NCBI GenBank assembly: GCA_035041965.1
Contig: JAPYMA010000173.1
Coordinates: 496,001-560,000, forward strand
Origin: Anisakis pegreffii
Taxonomy: Eukaryota; Nematoda; Chromadorea; Rhabditida; Anisakidae
DNA length: 64,000 nucleotides
Direction: 5' to 3'
The translations under genes were made by a program, and so were the position numbers. The notes below the pieces were generated by a model that ran no database searches, had not been told where the DNA came from, and saw only the letters and a program-made list of their open reading frames with translations. Of this stretch, positions 51,003-61,235 are shown piece by piece. Within the stretch, counting starts at the first letter, position 1. Every line of letters starts with the position of its first letter.

Positions 51003-53965
51003 TCACAGACAGAATTCTGTAACTCGTTCACCGAAATACATCAAGTGATGTTTAAGTGATACTTTCCTTTTCACAGAATCACTGCAAGACTCAGTTTCGG
51101 CAGTGCTACACACAACGTATGAATCACCAATTTCCATGCTGTTATTGTACCAAACCTGAATGATATCAGCAATGAAATTGTTCAATAATGCTTAATATCG
51201 ACCGAGTTTCAATGATTAATTCGTCAAAATGAATCCAATTGTAAACTGAACGAAGAGTGAAGAAATTCAACTGCATTGGGTAATCACGGCGAGTGCATTT
51301 AATGAACTCACTTCATAGAGATGATGATAATATCCGCGATAATTTTTGATCGGTACATGTGGAACGAGATCGTTTTGATGTACTACGCGATATGTGTAGT
51401 ATAGCTGTAATGCAATTGATAATCTTTCAACTACTCGAGGAATATACATCAAGCAAGTAATATTATGAAAGCAGAACGCATAGTTGAGCTCAGAAAGCTG
51501 GTTGGACACCCGAGATAGAGTGAATTATTATTATGCGGTGACTGCATAGGATACATTTGATGAATGAATACCTAGTTGTTGGTATCTCTTATTGGTAGAT
51601 TCCCTGTGATGAAGTATATTCAGAGCACTGCGATGACAATATAGGATTTGAAATTTGATTATGCTGGCGATTTTTACGAAGGAAGAAGAAAGAAATCATT
51701 TAGAATTCGTATGACTTTGAATTAATTTAAAAAGCACTCGACTGAATGGAATCATTTGAATAACTTACAAGTTGACCATGCACTGTGGCGAATTCATGAT
51801 CGCCAGTTCGGGGTTCACCAAAAGTGATCAATTTCAGTTTGGATGCCTTGAAAAGACTATTGCTTACAATATATGTGGAAGCAATTGAAGCCATCGAACC
51901 GCCAAGTGAATAGCCAGTAACCTGTTAAATTTAAGTCATCATCATCTTGAACGATCATTCGGTCACCAGAATTTTTTGGGAGGGTTTTTTTTCTCGAACT
52001 AAAACATCAAGGACTGGATGATGGCTTCAGTTAGCTTACCCATAGCTCATATGATGGATGTTGTTTCTTAAGACTGAGGAAATCTTCACTGATGCCTCCG
52101 TCCCAAACACTTTTGAAAGCTTCGAAGAAATATTTGTTCACCTAGAACGCTTTATCAGATCGTTTGCGGTATTCTTGATTCAAGGAGATCCTTCCGGATG
52201 TTTCAATTTGAAAATTATTACAGACATGTCGCCTTACAATTATAGATGTTTCATCTTTCAATTTCTAGAAGAAGTGATAATTTTTTCGCCAACCTCTCCA
52301 GCTCCAGGCAATTCAATTTTCGACTCAAATATTGTTGTGATACATTCATCAATCGTTTGCAAAAACCCATGCGTTCCTCTACAAAACGTACGCATAATTA
52401 TTTGCATTCTTCAATGAGTTTCATTCAAAAACCCAAACTCCTCTCCAAACATTCGAATCATCACCAGAAAAACTCATCCTCAGACGATGATCTGCAGCTG
52501 ATAATCACTAGATTTGTTGACGTAGTCAAACATATCCGGTTAACGTCTCAAACACTACAATGGTCACCACAGTGGTGGATATTCTACGACTGTGCAAACG
52601 TGATCGATTGTTCATCGATTCATGCACACAATTTCAAAGCATCGGTCATTATCGGGTTTCATGCAACGCATCGAATTTGCTGTGATCACCTGAACGCCAT
52701 AATGATCGCTTTGTGCCTGCGTGAAGAAGCTGTATATGCAGAGCAAGTGTCTCGCTTAAAGTGATTGCATTCCACGGTCACCTGTCGTTTCAACTGAAAT
52801 TTTCAATGGTTTCATTGTTTATTTGAACTTTTCCATTTGAACTTAATTTGTCCGAAGGAATATTGAAATGAACTATTCTGTGCCATATACAAACAGTAAT
52901 TTAGATAATTTAAGAAGTTTATGAGCATCGTTGATTCTAGATATCCTATAATATAAGCAGCTTATGTAATGTGCTCGTAACAGGCGCATTCTATTGACTT
53001 CAGTCAGTTTGCTTCAGAATTATCCTTCATAAAACATGCATGACTCTGTAATGAACTCTGTGATGAGCACCATTATCCAACAACCACAATAACAGCAAGA
53101 CATCGCCAGTTCGACTGAATCAGAGCTTCATACAAATAACGGTGAGATACACATGAGAGAATATTACTGCCATTAGGTGCCGTCTTCAATGTGTTGAAAA
53201 GAAGTATTCAGGTTTCTGAACTTAGCAATCCAAGAAGTATACGATTCTAGAGTTTGCAATCTGATGAACAATTGAGCAAGCAAGTTTTTACTTTCGCATC
53301 GTCGAGGAAGCGTGTCAAACAACGTTGAGGATGTGTCGAAAACGCAACCGCGCTTAACGGCAACATTGTGCTCCGTGCAAATGAATCCACATAGGCATAC
53401 TTTTTGATTGGCTCAGATGAACATTCGAATAGTTCCAATATATGAGTGCTTGAATCATATTTTGATGACCATCTGGAAACGCATCTACTCTTTTCGGCAT
53501 TCCATCTGAAACAATCAAAATATCTATTATCTTCGCGAATCACCAGTCTTACAGTTGAGGGATGCAATTTGAACAAAAAACAAGAATCGCAAGTGAGGCA
53601 GGGCTTGGTATGATGAGAGGATACCCGAAATACAAGGTTAATTCACTAAAACATACACCTTGTGTTGGCATTCTTGACTTGAAAGTGATGAAAAATCAAG
53701 GTGCAAGAGCAACTGCACTGGACGCAGTATGATCATCGACGTTGAACTTCATTTGAAAACATGCTTCGTTAAGTCAGTTTGTGAATAATCAGCGAACAAC
53801 ATACGCGCATAATCGCAATTGATGCTCATTTTGAATGCTCACACAACCGCCGCATGATGTCGCGATTCCACAGTCGTCTACACGGTTCGAGCTGAGATCT
53901 GCACGATTCATCATGTTCGTCATTGCCAGACTGAGATTCAGGAAGAAAAGAGCCGAAGAAAGCAT
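51003..53965 (-). CDS. Secreted class 3 (fungal-type) lipase, eight exons
   Basis: Alpha/beta hydrolase expected to cleave acylglycerols in the gut lumen or extracellular space. Exons, 5' to 3' on the minus strand: 53965-53805, 53505-53292, 52793-52690, 52378-52294, 52141-52040, 51921-51769, 51404-51312, 51155-51003. All phases match and give 354 residues. A hydrophobic leader (MLSSALFFLNLSLA) is followed by a PSI-like Cys cluster (SCGGCVS...LCAW...RCVSRW). Then come the lipase landmarks: SFARSTMLPLSAVAFS, the oxyanion-side FRGTHG, the nucleophile elbow GYSLGGS (Ser227), Asp285 in HQNDLVPHVP, and His300 in GYYHHLYEVWY, so the Ser-Asp-His triad is complete. The TTTCAG acceptor abuts the ATG directly, suggesting trans-splicing. 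A TTTATT at 50812-50817 (AATAAA on this strand) could be the polyadenylation signal. The family is expanded in nematodes, so no single gene name is justified. Confidence 0.92.
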
Positions 53966-53972
53966 CTGAAAT
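53966..53972 (-). promoter_or_regulatory. Probable spliced-leader acceptor of the lipase gene
   Basis: TTTCAG on the minus strand ends at 53966, immediately before the ATG at 53965. Upstream sequence does not continue the reading frame. Confidence 0.5.
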
Positions 53973-54216
53973 ATCGCCTTGAATTATTTCACCAAGAAAC
54001 AAAAGAAATATCGAAACCAACAGATTTCAAGATGAACTGCTAATAAACGCAGATTGAAAATGAATACAGCAATGAGTATTATAGTTTGAAGTGAGCCATG
54101 AAGAGCACTCATTATATTACACATAGAATCGTTGATCAGCTGTTACCAACAATGTATCTTTCGATCAAAAAGGTAAATTTCAGCAGCAATAACAACACAA
54201 CTGATTTGATCATGTT

Positions 54217-54630
54217 CTATCGATCGCTCGAATAGGGCGGTAAGAAGGTGAGAATCATGTTTTGAGGTAAAATATCTTGAAATTGATGCAACTGAATCGA
54301 TGAATCTACAAAATAATTATGACAAGCAAAATTCAAGCAATCACTGGATTGCTGTTGAATCAAGGAATGCTTCTGATACAAGACTCTTGTGAAGTGAATA
54401 AGGAAGTGATCGCTCTTAATCACTTTTTTCTGGTGAATCATGATGAAAAGGTGTGTGTTGAACTGATAGGAAACATTTGGATCGCTTGAAAGTTTCAAAA
54501 TGTTGCGATAAAACGTTGGTGCAATAAGGAGGCAGCAATTTGTTATCAATAAACGTGTACCAGGTTGATTCAGCGTGTAGATGTAATGAGTGACTATTTT
54601 GATAAGATCTTGGAGTGGGTGCATTGGCAA
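54217..54630 (-). CDS. Hypothetical open frame upstream of the lipase gene
   Basis: About 137 codons without interruption on the lipase strand, 250 bases upstream of the lipase start, beginning MHPLQDLIKIVTHYIYTL two codons into the frame. No signal peptide, domain or convincing splice site is seen, and a second frame overlaps it for 84 codons. Not recognised; it may be chance. Confidence 0.17.
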   Translation of the reverse strand: MPMHPLQDLIKIVTHYIYTLNQPGTRLLITNCCLLIAPTFYRNILKLSSDPNVSYQFNTHLFIMIHQKKVIKSDHFLIHFTRVLYQKHSLIQQQSSDCLNFACHNYFVDSSIQLHQFQDILPQNMILTFLPPYSSDR

Positions 54631-55223
54631 GCAGCGATAGCATCAAAGATTTTGAACAGAGTGTCACCATCTTATTTCAATTAATTTTAATGGCCCCTTT
54701 TCAATTCTTAGACAGCATATAGAACATGGTATTAAAAAAACGAGAGAAGTTCATTTTTGGTCAAATCCAAAACTAAGACGACACAAACTTAAGATGCACG
54801 GTAATAATTTCTGGAAATTTTTCAGGAATGCCTTCATAAAGCATGATTCTGTGGTGAACAATTGCGGCTATTAGCGGATCGTTTACTATGTGCACATGGC
54901 GTCTGCTAAATATCTTCATTTTCAGAGATATGGCAAAATCTTCGAAGTTTGCATCTAAATGGTTTCGTTATGTTCTATCCACTTATGTTATGTTCTATGC
55001 GACGAAGTTCTATCCATTTGAACTCCGTAGTGGTCAATAACACTAGCATAAGGCAATCACCGGTGCTGTTTTCAGATTATCAGTTAAGTGGAAACTTCTG
55101 AAAAATCTTATTGATAAGAGTTGATGATGTGGAAATTTGGAACATGATACTTTTGGTAAGATCACTGAAGAAGAGGCAATGAAGTGAAAAATGATGATTG
55201 TTGTGATCATGCAATCAATAATG

Positions 55224-55380
55224 TGATCAAAATGGTATTCATAGCTGCGCGCGCTTCTGACTATCACAACTATAGTGATCACATTTGACACATTCGTGAT
55301 CAAAATGGTATTCATAGCTGCGCGCGCTTCTGACTCTCACAACTATAGTGATCACATTTGATCACATTTATGATCAAAAT
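55224..55380. repeat. Two and a part copies of a 73-bp tandem repeat with a GC-rich palindrome
   Basis: TGATCAAAATGGTATTCATA followed by GCTGCGCGCGCTTCTGACT begins at 55224 and 55297; a third partial copy begins at 55371. Each full unit carries GCGCGCGC and several TGATCA palindromes. It lies in the lipase upstream flank. Confidence 0.88.
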
Positions 55381-55667
55381 GATTGCAGTCAAGAGCGCGC
55401 ATTCCTCGTCAGTACGATGCCATCCATTCGATTGCTTATAAATACGGCTCAGTGTCATCGATTAGTTCATTCAATAAGTTTCTTGATTTGTGTGCGGTTT
55501 ATGTTTTCAATATGTGGTGCTTCGATAGTTGTGTTTTCAATGGTGACATGAAGAAGTGAATTCGGTTCTGTTGCAATTCCTACTCTTCTGTGTGCAGCTG
55601 TTGCCATTCAGAGTTTGAAGTGCTGAATGGACATTGATTTGAACTACATCGTCGCATCGTCCATTTG

Positions 55668-55973
55668 CATCTGTGACATGCCAATGTTATGGCGAATGAT
55701 CGTTATCCAGGTGCTTCGGAATTGTGATTGGAATAGTTAATTGTGGATGAAAGTTGTCGCTTCATTGATTGTCGTTGAAAGTTGTGCATAGAGAATGCGA
55801 AATATTTATTACTGATGAATCCAAACTTCAGAGTGTAGCTATAACCAGCTATGGAATTGCTTCTCAACAACAATTTGCTTCTGTTGACTGATTCGGCATC
55901 ATCACGGCTCCAGATGCTCAGCATCTGTGACATGCCAACGTTATCGCGAATGATCATTATCCAGATGCTCATC
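55668..55973. repeat. Direct repeat of about 50 bp, copies 255 bp apart
   Basis: GCATCTGTGACATGCCAATG near 55668 and GCATCTGTGACATGCCAACG near 55923 begin similar 50-base segments that continue with CGAATGATC[GA]TTATCCAG. The sequence between may be part of an older segmental duplication. Confidence 0.8.
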
Positions 55974-56524
55974 GTCAGCATCCAATGTTATCTGTGGCAA
56001 TTATCGCGAGTGTTGGTTATCGTGGATGGTTCACAACCGAAAGTGTTGATATGGATACGCAACTTTATGCAGTCCATCAATGAAAAAGCCATCCATCAAT
56101 CGATCGCTGGACTGATGCAAGTTCGATATTTGATCATCATCAGAATCGATCTCTTCCACTCGCTCGTCATCGTCGCAAGATATCCATCGAAAATTCCCGT
56201 AAGTAATCACTTGCTTCAATTAATTTCCTTGATTCACTTCACTATACAAGTGGCCATACCTAGTAGTCGTACCATGCAGTTATGTTATTGTGAAGCATAA
56301 AATAAATAAGCATTTCAGGACATACATCAACAACGAATAATTGGTAATTGCGAAAATTGTCGTTGAGAGGGAGAACGTATTCGATGGCTTGAGCAGAGCG
56401 ATATTCAACACGAAACGCAGATCGATTCAACATAAATCCACAGATTCAACACAGATCAATCAAGGCGAAATTACAAAAATACTGATCGCCATGAACGATA
56501 TCACCAAAATCAAATCGAAAGTAT

Positions 56525-56700
56525 GATTTTGATTACTATTATTTGGACATTATCATTTTCTTGTAGAATACTTATGAAATTACCGAAATTTCTTCAGTTC
56601 ATTTCCTTAATTCACTTCACTGATTATGATCATGATTATTATCGGGACTTTCTCATTTTCTTGAAGCATATTTATGAATTTACCGAAATTTATTCAGTAA
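56525..56700. repeat. Diverged tandem duplication, period about 97-99 bp
   Basis: Both halves carry CATTTTCTTG[TA]AG[AC]ATA followed by TTATGAA[AT]TTACCGAAATTT. A related TTTCCTTGATTCACTTCACT also occurs near 56223. It is part of the duplicated tract from 55.6 to 56.7 kb. Confidence 0.7.
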
Positions 56701-57510
56701 TTGTAAGGTAAACCAGTAAGAGAGCAATTGCTTTAATGAATTAAACTTTCAGTGTGCGATTTCGACGTCACTGGTGAGTGTGTTCCTCACCTATGGAACG
56801 ACAGTGGAATTTTCCGACGGATGGCTCGGTATTATCCGGCTATGGCGACAAGAAAGGAATATGGAACAGTGGTGCAACGCAACATAATTCAACGCCGCGA
56901 TCAAATTCGACTCATATGAATCAAGCTGGCCGGAAAATTTGGCGCAGAGATATCAACTGGCGCAGGTGCGACTTATGACGGATCCGGATGTGGCTTTCCT
57001 CCGACTACGCCGAGCAATCCAAATCGTTCGATGATATTCAACAACTATATCTACAACCACTCATATCTACAGCACAATTATATCAACAACCACTACTTCT
57101 ACAACACCGATTTGAGGTTTCGCAACTCGCAATTGCCCTTCTGTTTATGATCTAATTAAACTGCTATATTGTAGGAAGAAGAGACGAGATATTTAGATGT
57201 ATAGTATTATATAACTTGCGATTTCGATCGCGTTAGATTAACGAATATGCCTTGATGAAGATAAGGCGAAGGCTTAAAGTTGCTAAGGTGATGAAAAATA
57301 AGCAATTCAAAAATGAAGGCGTTAAAAGCAGAGTGAAAAGTAATAATTTAAGATATAATTTTGTGAAATAATTTAAGAAATTTCTAGCGCATAAAATGAC
57401 GAGTATTAGAAGTTAGATGATAGATATGAAATTAGAGAATTCTCGTCTCTTGTTCATTATTTTGATGTAGTGTTAGATGGATTTTTTTACTACTGAAATT
57501 TGTTATTATT

Positions 57511-57544
57511 GAAAGCGATTTCATAACAATATGAAATCGCTTTC
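57511..57544. repeat. Perfect 15-bp hairpin with 4-base loop
   Basis: GAAAGCGATTTCATA (57511-57525), loop ACAA, then its exact reverse complement (57530-57544). It stands in AT-rich sequence without a gene. Too short for a microRNA precursor. Confidence 0.9.
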
Positions 57545-58114
57545 TTATGATATGTTCTGTTAGATTACATTTTTTTGGATTTCTATCAATTTTTTTGTAT
57601 CTTTTTGTAATATCATCAGTTTAAATCATTATCGTCGTTTAGTTATGAGACACTCGTATTGTTTGGTTATTTTTTGCAATTACGAAATTTATTGGAATTT
57701 AAACTATAAATTTCTTTTGTTATTATTAATTAGTATGGCGCTTTCGTTGTCGTATTGATGTAGATCTCATTTGTCTCATTGTGGGATGGAGGGGAAAATT
57801 TCGAAAATGAAGTTGCTAAAATGTCAGAAAAATGTTTTAAGACCGAAAAGCATTGAATGCAATATGGAATTGACGATATCAGATCAAATTCTGAGTAATT
57901 TGGAGATGAAATAAGCAGATAAAATATTGAAATGAGATGAAATTCAATAGATGAAGTCTTTTTGGATGAGACAAATGAGATTTTTAAAACTTGTTTTCAT
58001 TTGTTTGAAGCAGTATTTGTTTTCATCAAGTACTGTTTCATTAAATGCTCGTATTTTCTTTGTATGAATCATTTTATCGTTTCATTCGATTATTTTGTTG
58101 TTGCTGATTATAAA

Positions 58115-58295
58115 CTGAAAAAAATAAAAAAATGAACAATATAAAAAAATAAATAAAAATCAAAAAAATCAAAAAAAATTTAAAAATAACTAAAAAATAA
58201 TGAAAATAAAAATAAAAAATAACAAAATAAAATAAAATGAAAAATATAAAAATAAAAAAATATAAAAATAAAAAATAAACAAAATAAAATAATTC
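58115..58295. repeat. A-rich low-complexity tract (AAAATA)n
   Basis: Same composition as the tract at 11.0 kb. The open frame of about 100 Phe-rich codons on the minus strand here is compositional and not a gene. Confidence 0.9.
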
Positions 58296-58529
58296 AGAAA
58301 TTAAATAATCTATTAATGTTGTATAATGTATCGCAAAAATTTTTATTGTCATAATATATTGTATCGAATCGCTCATTTCTCAGCTCATTGCTGTTAAATG
58401 GGCTTTGTGATATTGAAATGTGCTATTATTACTTATTGCTTGATGTTTTTTGAATGATTTATACATTTGTAGAATCAATTTAAAACTTTTATTATATGAA
58501 CGTTGCTTCATTATGTTGTTTTGGTACAG

Positions 58530-60277
58530 TCATTGAACTCTGTCGTGGAACAAATTTCAGATGATTTGTTTCGAGATATTAAGGGTTTGAGCGATTCTGA
58601 TTTGCTTGAGACGTTCCACTTCGAGTATTTCATATGGATGAGGCGATTAATGACTGTACCTTATTTGCTGTCTTGGAATAACTTCGAGTTGTTTTGTGTG
58701 AAATGCGATTGTAATCGTATGTTGTGTATTTTTGGTCACTTTTTTGGCCAGGGGCAAGAAATTTGAGGTAAATTCAGCCTCAGAATTCTTCATTTTCGGG
58801 GTTTATGAATGCATTCACTTCCAAAGGAATGCATTTTTATTGGGGTTTCATGATGGAATGTCTCTGATTAGGTAGCAATGGAATTGGGACTTTAGATAGA
58901 TAACTGATTTGGGATTATGAAATGATTGCATAGAATTAGATTAATAACAAGTTATATTGGACAAGGCTGAGATTCATGAGAATTTGCTTTTGAGAGGAGA
59001 TGAATATTTTGAATATTAATCTAAAAGAATGTCGATATTTAAATATCGACATTTAAACATTTACCAAATTTGGTAAATGACTCTAATTCTTTTGACTCAA
59101 CTTGACGGTTATAGTCCGATCAAGTTGATGATCAACAATGTTTCGATCTGAAACATTGTTGATTTGTTTGAGAGTGATCGATAAGCTGTTTTGGAGATTA
59201 TTGATAATGATCAAAGTACTGAAAAATTATTAAGAAAAAATTTAAGCGAGAAAGAAAATTAGAAGAAATTAGGAGAAAGGATAATGAAACGAGAAATAGA
59301 AGAAAGAAGGGAAGGAGAAATTAGGGGAAATTTTTTGATTAGAGAAATTTACTTGAGGAGAAATTTTAGAGAAAATTATTATTGATAAATTATTAGAGAA
59401 TGATGAAAATAAGCTAAGTTTTGAAAGTGAACGAAACAGATGTGCTTATCTGAATTCCAAATTGTATTCTTTTTTCGGGAAGGGGTTGATAAGGAGGAAA
59501 AAACTTACAAAATTTGCCTTTTCAAGCACATCAGAATGTTTTGGATTCGTGGTGCCAAGGCCACCACTCCATGCAAATGATCATTTTCATAATGGTCATT
59601 TTTCGAAACGTATTTTTTCACCTTGAAAAATCGATTGTTGTTGCTCAGAGCGAAGCTGGCAGAAAATTGGCCACTTCTATTTTTTGTAGATTGTAATGAA
59701 TTTGTCAGCAACATAAATCAAAATTCTCCAGGAAAATTGCTCTTTAGAAAATAGAAAGAAATTCATTCAGAAAAAATTGCTGAAAAGTCTCTCATTTTTC
59801 GGAAATACTTTTGCCTCATGAACTGTTAAAAAAATTAGGTACCAATCTGTTGGTGCCTCAAACTTGCAGAATCGTGGTTCGAATTAGCTGAGTTAAGGAC
59901 GAGATGGTCGATGCAATACAGATACGGTCACGGTGGAGATGAATGGGCAGTTCACGCTATTTTAATGGTAATTTGCAGTTGAAAACGACCAGGTGCTCAG
60001 ATTCGCAACGCAGTGCGTTCAAATTCAAATTCGTCTGAAGGTTCGTCTGAAAGATTCGTCTGAAAAACGTCGTTGCTAGTGACTGAAGTCCAGTCGTCGC
60101 GATGATGAACCTTCGGCATCACACTCATGGTCGAGCGAGATGAGTTGCAAGATGTTCAGTGGAACGTTGGAAATGGATGATGGATCGCTCATGTGGTTGC
60201 AACTGATCAATGACATTGGGGAAGCCGATCGATCTGCTTGGATTCGCAGAACAGTGGCGCAGAATATGACCGGATGA
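58530..60277 (+). CDS. Unrecognised three-exon coding group (gene fragment; 5' part not found)
   Basis: Three segments with coding character join in phase: 58530-58716 (acceptor GGTACAG, donor GTATGT), 59870-59967 (acceptor CTTGCAG, donor GTAATT) and 60089-60277 (ends in TGA; its acceptor is weak). The predicted 157 residues include ISDDLFRDIKGLSDSDLLE, then FCVKCDCN, then WSMQYRYGHGGDEWAVHAIL, then MFSGTLEMDDGSLMWLQL. The first segment enters at phase 0 with no start codon, so the beginning lies upstream and was not located. The frame after the TGA also reads open for about 19 codons, so a frameshifted pseudogene is an alternative. I recognise no family. The exon 1 to exon 2 join is the best supported. 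Confidence 0.4.
59021..59163. repeat. Cluster of four consecutive hairpins/palindromes
   Basis: 59028-59053 is a perfect 26-bp palindrome centred on ATTTAAAT. 59058-59079 is a perfect 22-bp palindrome (CATTTACCAAATTTGGTAAA...). Both are enclosed by AAAAGAAT (59023) and ATTCTTTT (59086). 59098-59105 pairs with 59120-59127 (CAACTTGA). 59131-59143 pairs perfectly with 59151-59163 (ATCAACAATGTTT). No coding frame explains the arrangement. Confidence 0.9.
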
Positions 60278-60599
60278 TTTCAACGAGGCGAAACGTTTAC
60301 GAGATGGTAACTGGGCGAAACTTTTTGAGGTTTGTTTCAAAATATTGGCTTAATCTGGAACAGTTTCCAGTGCAGTTGCCTACTTATCATGGCAATTTTT
60401 TTCGAGATTTACAAAATTTTTCGAATTTGATAAATCCAGTAAATGTCCATATTGATTCATCTGATCATTCATAGTTCATAATGGAAAGATCGATAATCAA
60501 CTTGTTAATAATCGCAATTCTTGAGAACCTTGTTAACGTTTCAGCTGCAATAATCATTTTCAGCACTTCTTTAGTGTGTTATAACTGGCTCAGCGCTTC

Positions 60600-60690
60600 A
60601 TTGAATCGATCATCGATCGATTCAATCGATACCCACTTAACGATACCCACAATCGATACCCATCATCGATAACGATGAATCGATCGATAA
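60600..60690. repeat. ATCGAT-rich cluster
   Basis: ATCGAT and close variants (GAATCGAT, ATCGATAC, CATCGATAAC) recur many times within 90 bases, with repeated CGATACCCA units. It looks like a short degenerate tandem array. Confidence 0.75.
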
Positions 60691-60837
60691 CCATCCACTT
60701 AACTGGTCAGTATTTGGTGATTGGTGGGTTATCAATGGTAGTGATACGATCCTACGATAAATAATCTTATATCTTAATCATATCTCATCTATGAGAATTT
60801 GATGGTATCGTTTATGATGTGATATGGGTGAGAGAAT

Positions 60838-60955
60838 TGCTACTTTTCGCCCATTGTAGAAAATTCCCTACTGCTGCCTCCCTTGGGTAATATGGGCCGT
60901 ATCTCAGTCCCATTGTGGTTATTCTACCTCTCAGCATAACTACACGTTGATATAT
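60838..60955 (-). pseudogene. Decayed bacterial 16S rRNA fragment in nuclear DNA
   Basis: Read on the minus strand this contains GGGACTGAGATACGGCCCA, GGGAGGCAGCAGTAGGGAAT and ACAATGGGCGAAAAG in the order and spacing of bacterial 16S rRNA around E. coli positions 290-400. The central CTCCTAC is mutated. The eukaryotic 18S gene has no such sequence, and nematode mitochondrial small-subunit rRNA would not be expected to retain it. The CAGCAGTAGGGAAT form is typical of Bacillota/Mollicutes rather than of Wolbachia (CAGCAGTGGGGAAT). A second block at 61180-61206 (CGAAAGATTTT...CTATGGGATG) matches 16S sequence expected just 5' of this region, in the right order but with extra spacing. No intact rRNA gene is present. 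Confidence 0.72.
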
Positions 60956-61235
60956 GAGGACATCAGATCCACAGCTGTTGAAAATCACCTAGTAGAGTAG
61001 CCGTAAACTCCAAATAGTGCTTATTCGTAGAGCACATCTACTAATGGGGAGTGTGGCAGTTGAGAATGTAGTCAGATGCAGTTGTTGTGATTATCGATTT
61101 GAGCGTATAGCCGCAGGGAATCGCAGCAGCTAGTTAGTGAACACTGCGGTATGCTTCATCGCAGCTATTGAGCCAGTCACATCCCATAGTAATGTAAAAT
61201 CTTTCGGCCTTAAGCGCAAGTGCTGTCTGTCCATC

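Larger units (their letters stand above)
54631..58529. other. Duplicated tract without a convincing gene
   Basis: Local duplications dominate 55.2-56.7 kb. A 149-codon frame (55851-56300) and fragments at 56.75-57.13 kb have some coding character, and a good donor (CCC/GTAAGT) sits at 56198/56199, but every attempt to join them meets in-frame stops. This may be an eroded gene. The hairpin at 57.5 kb and A-rich tract at 58.1 kb follow. Confidence 0.3.

Noticed and set aside
52246..52764. 172-codon open frame on the plus strand
   Set aside because: It lies antisense to two well-supported lipase exons and has no domain or splice context; it is a shadow of the lipase.
56752..57150. Cuticle collagen gene
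   Set aside because: Local Gly and Pro codons gave the impression, but there is no Gly-X-Y periodicity and every frame is interrupted.
58074..58376. Phe-rich 100-codon frame on the minus strand
   Set aside because: Pure consequence of the A-rich low-complexity tract.
60838..60955. Wolbachia or mitochondrial origin of the 16S-like fragment
   Set aside because: Wolbachia has CAGCAGTGGGGAAT, not TAGGGAAT, and nematode mitochondrial small-subunit rRNA would not be expected to retain this region. Only a database search can settle the donor.
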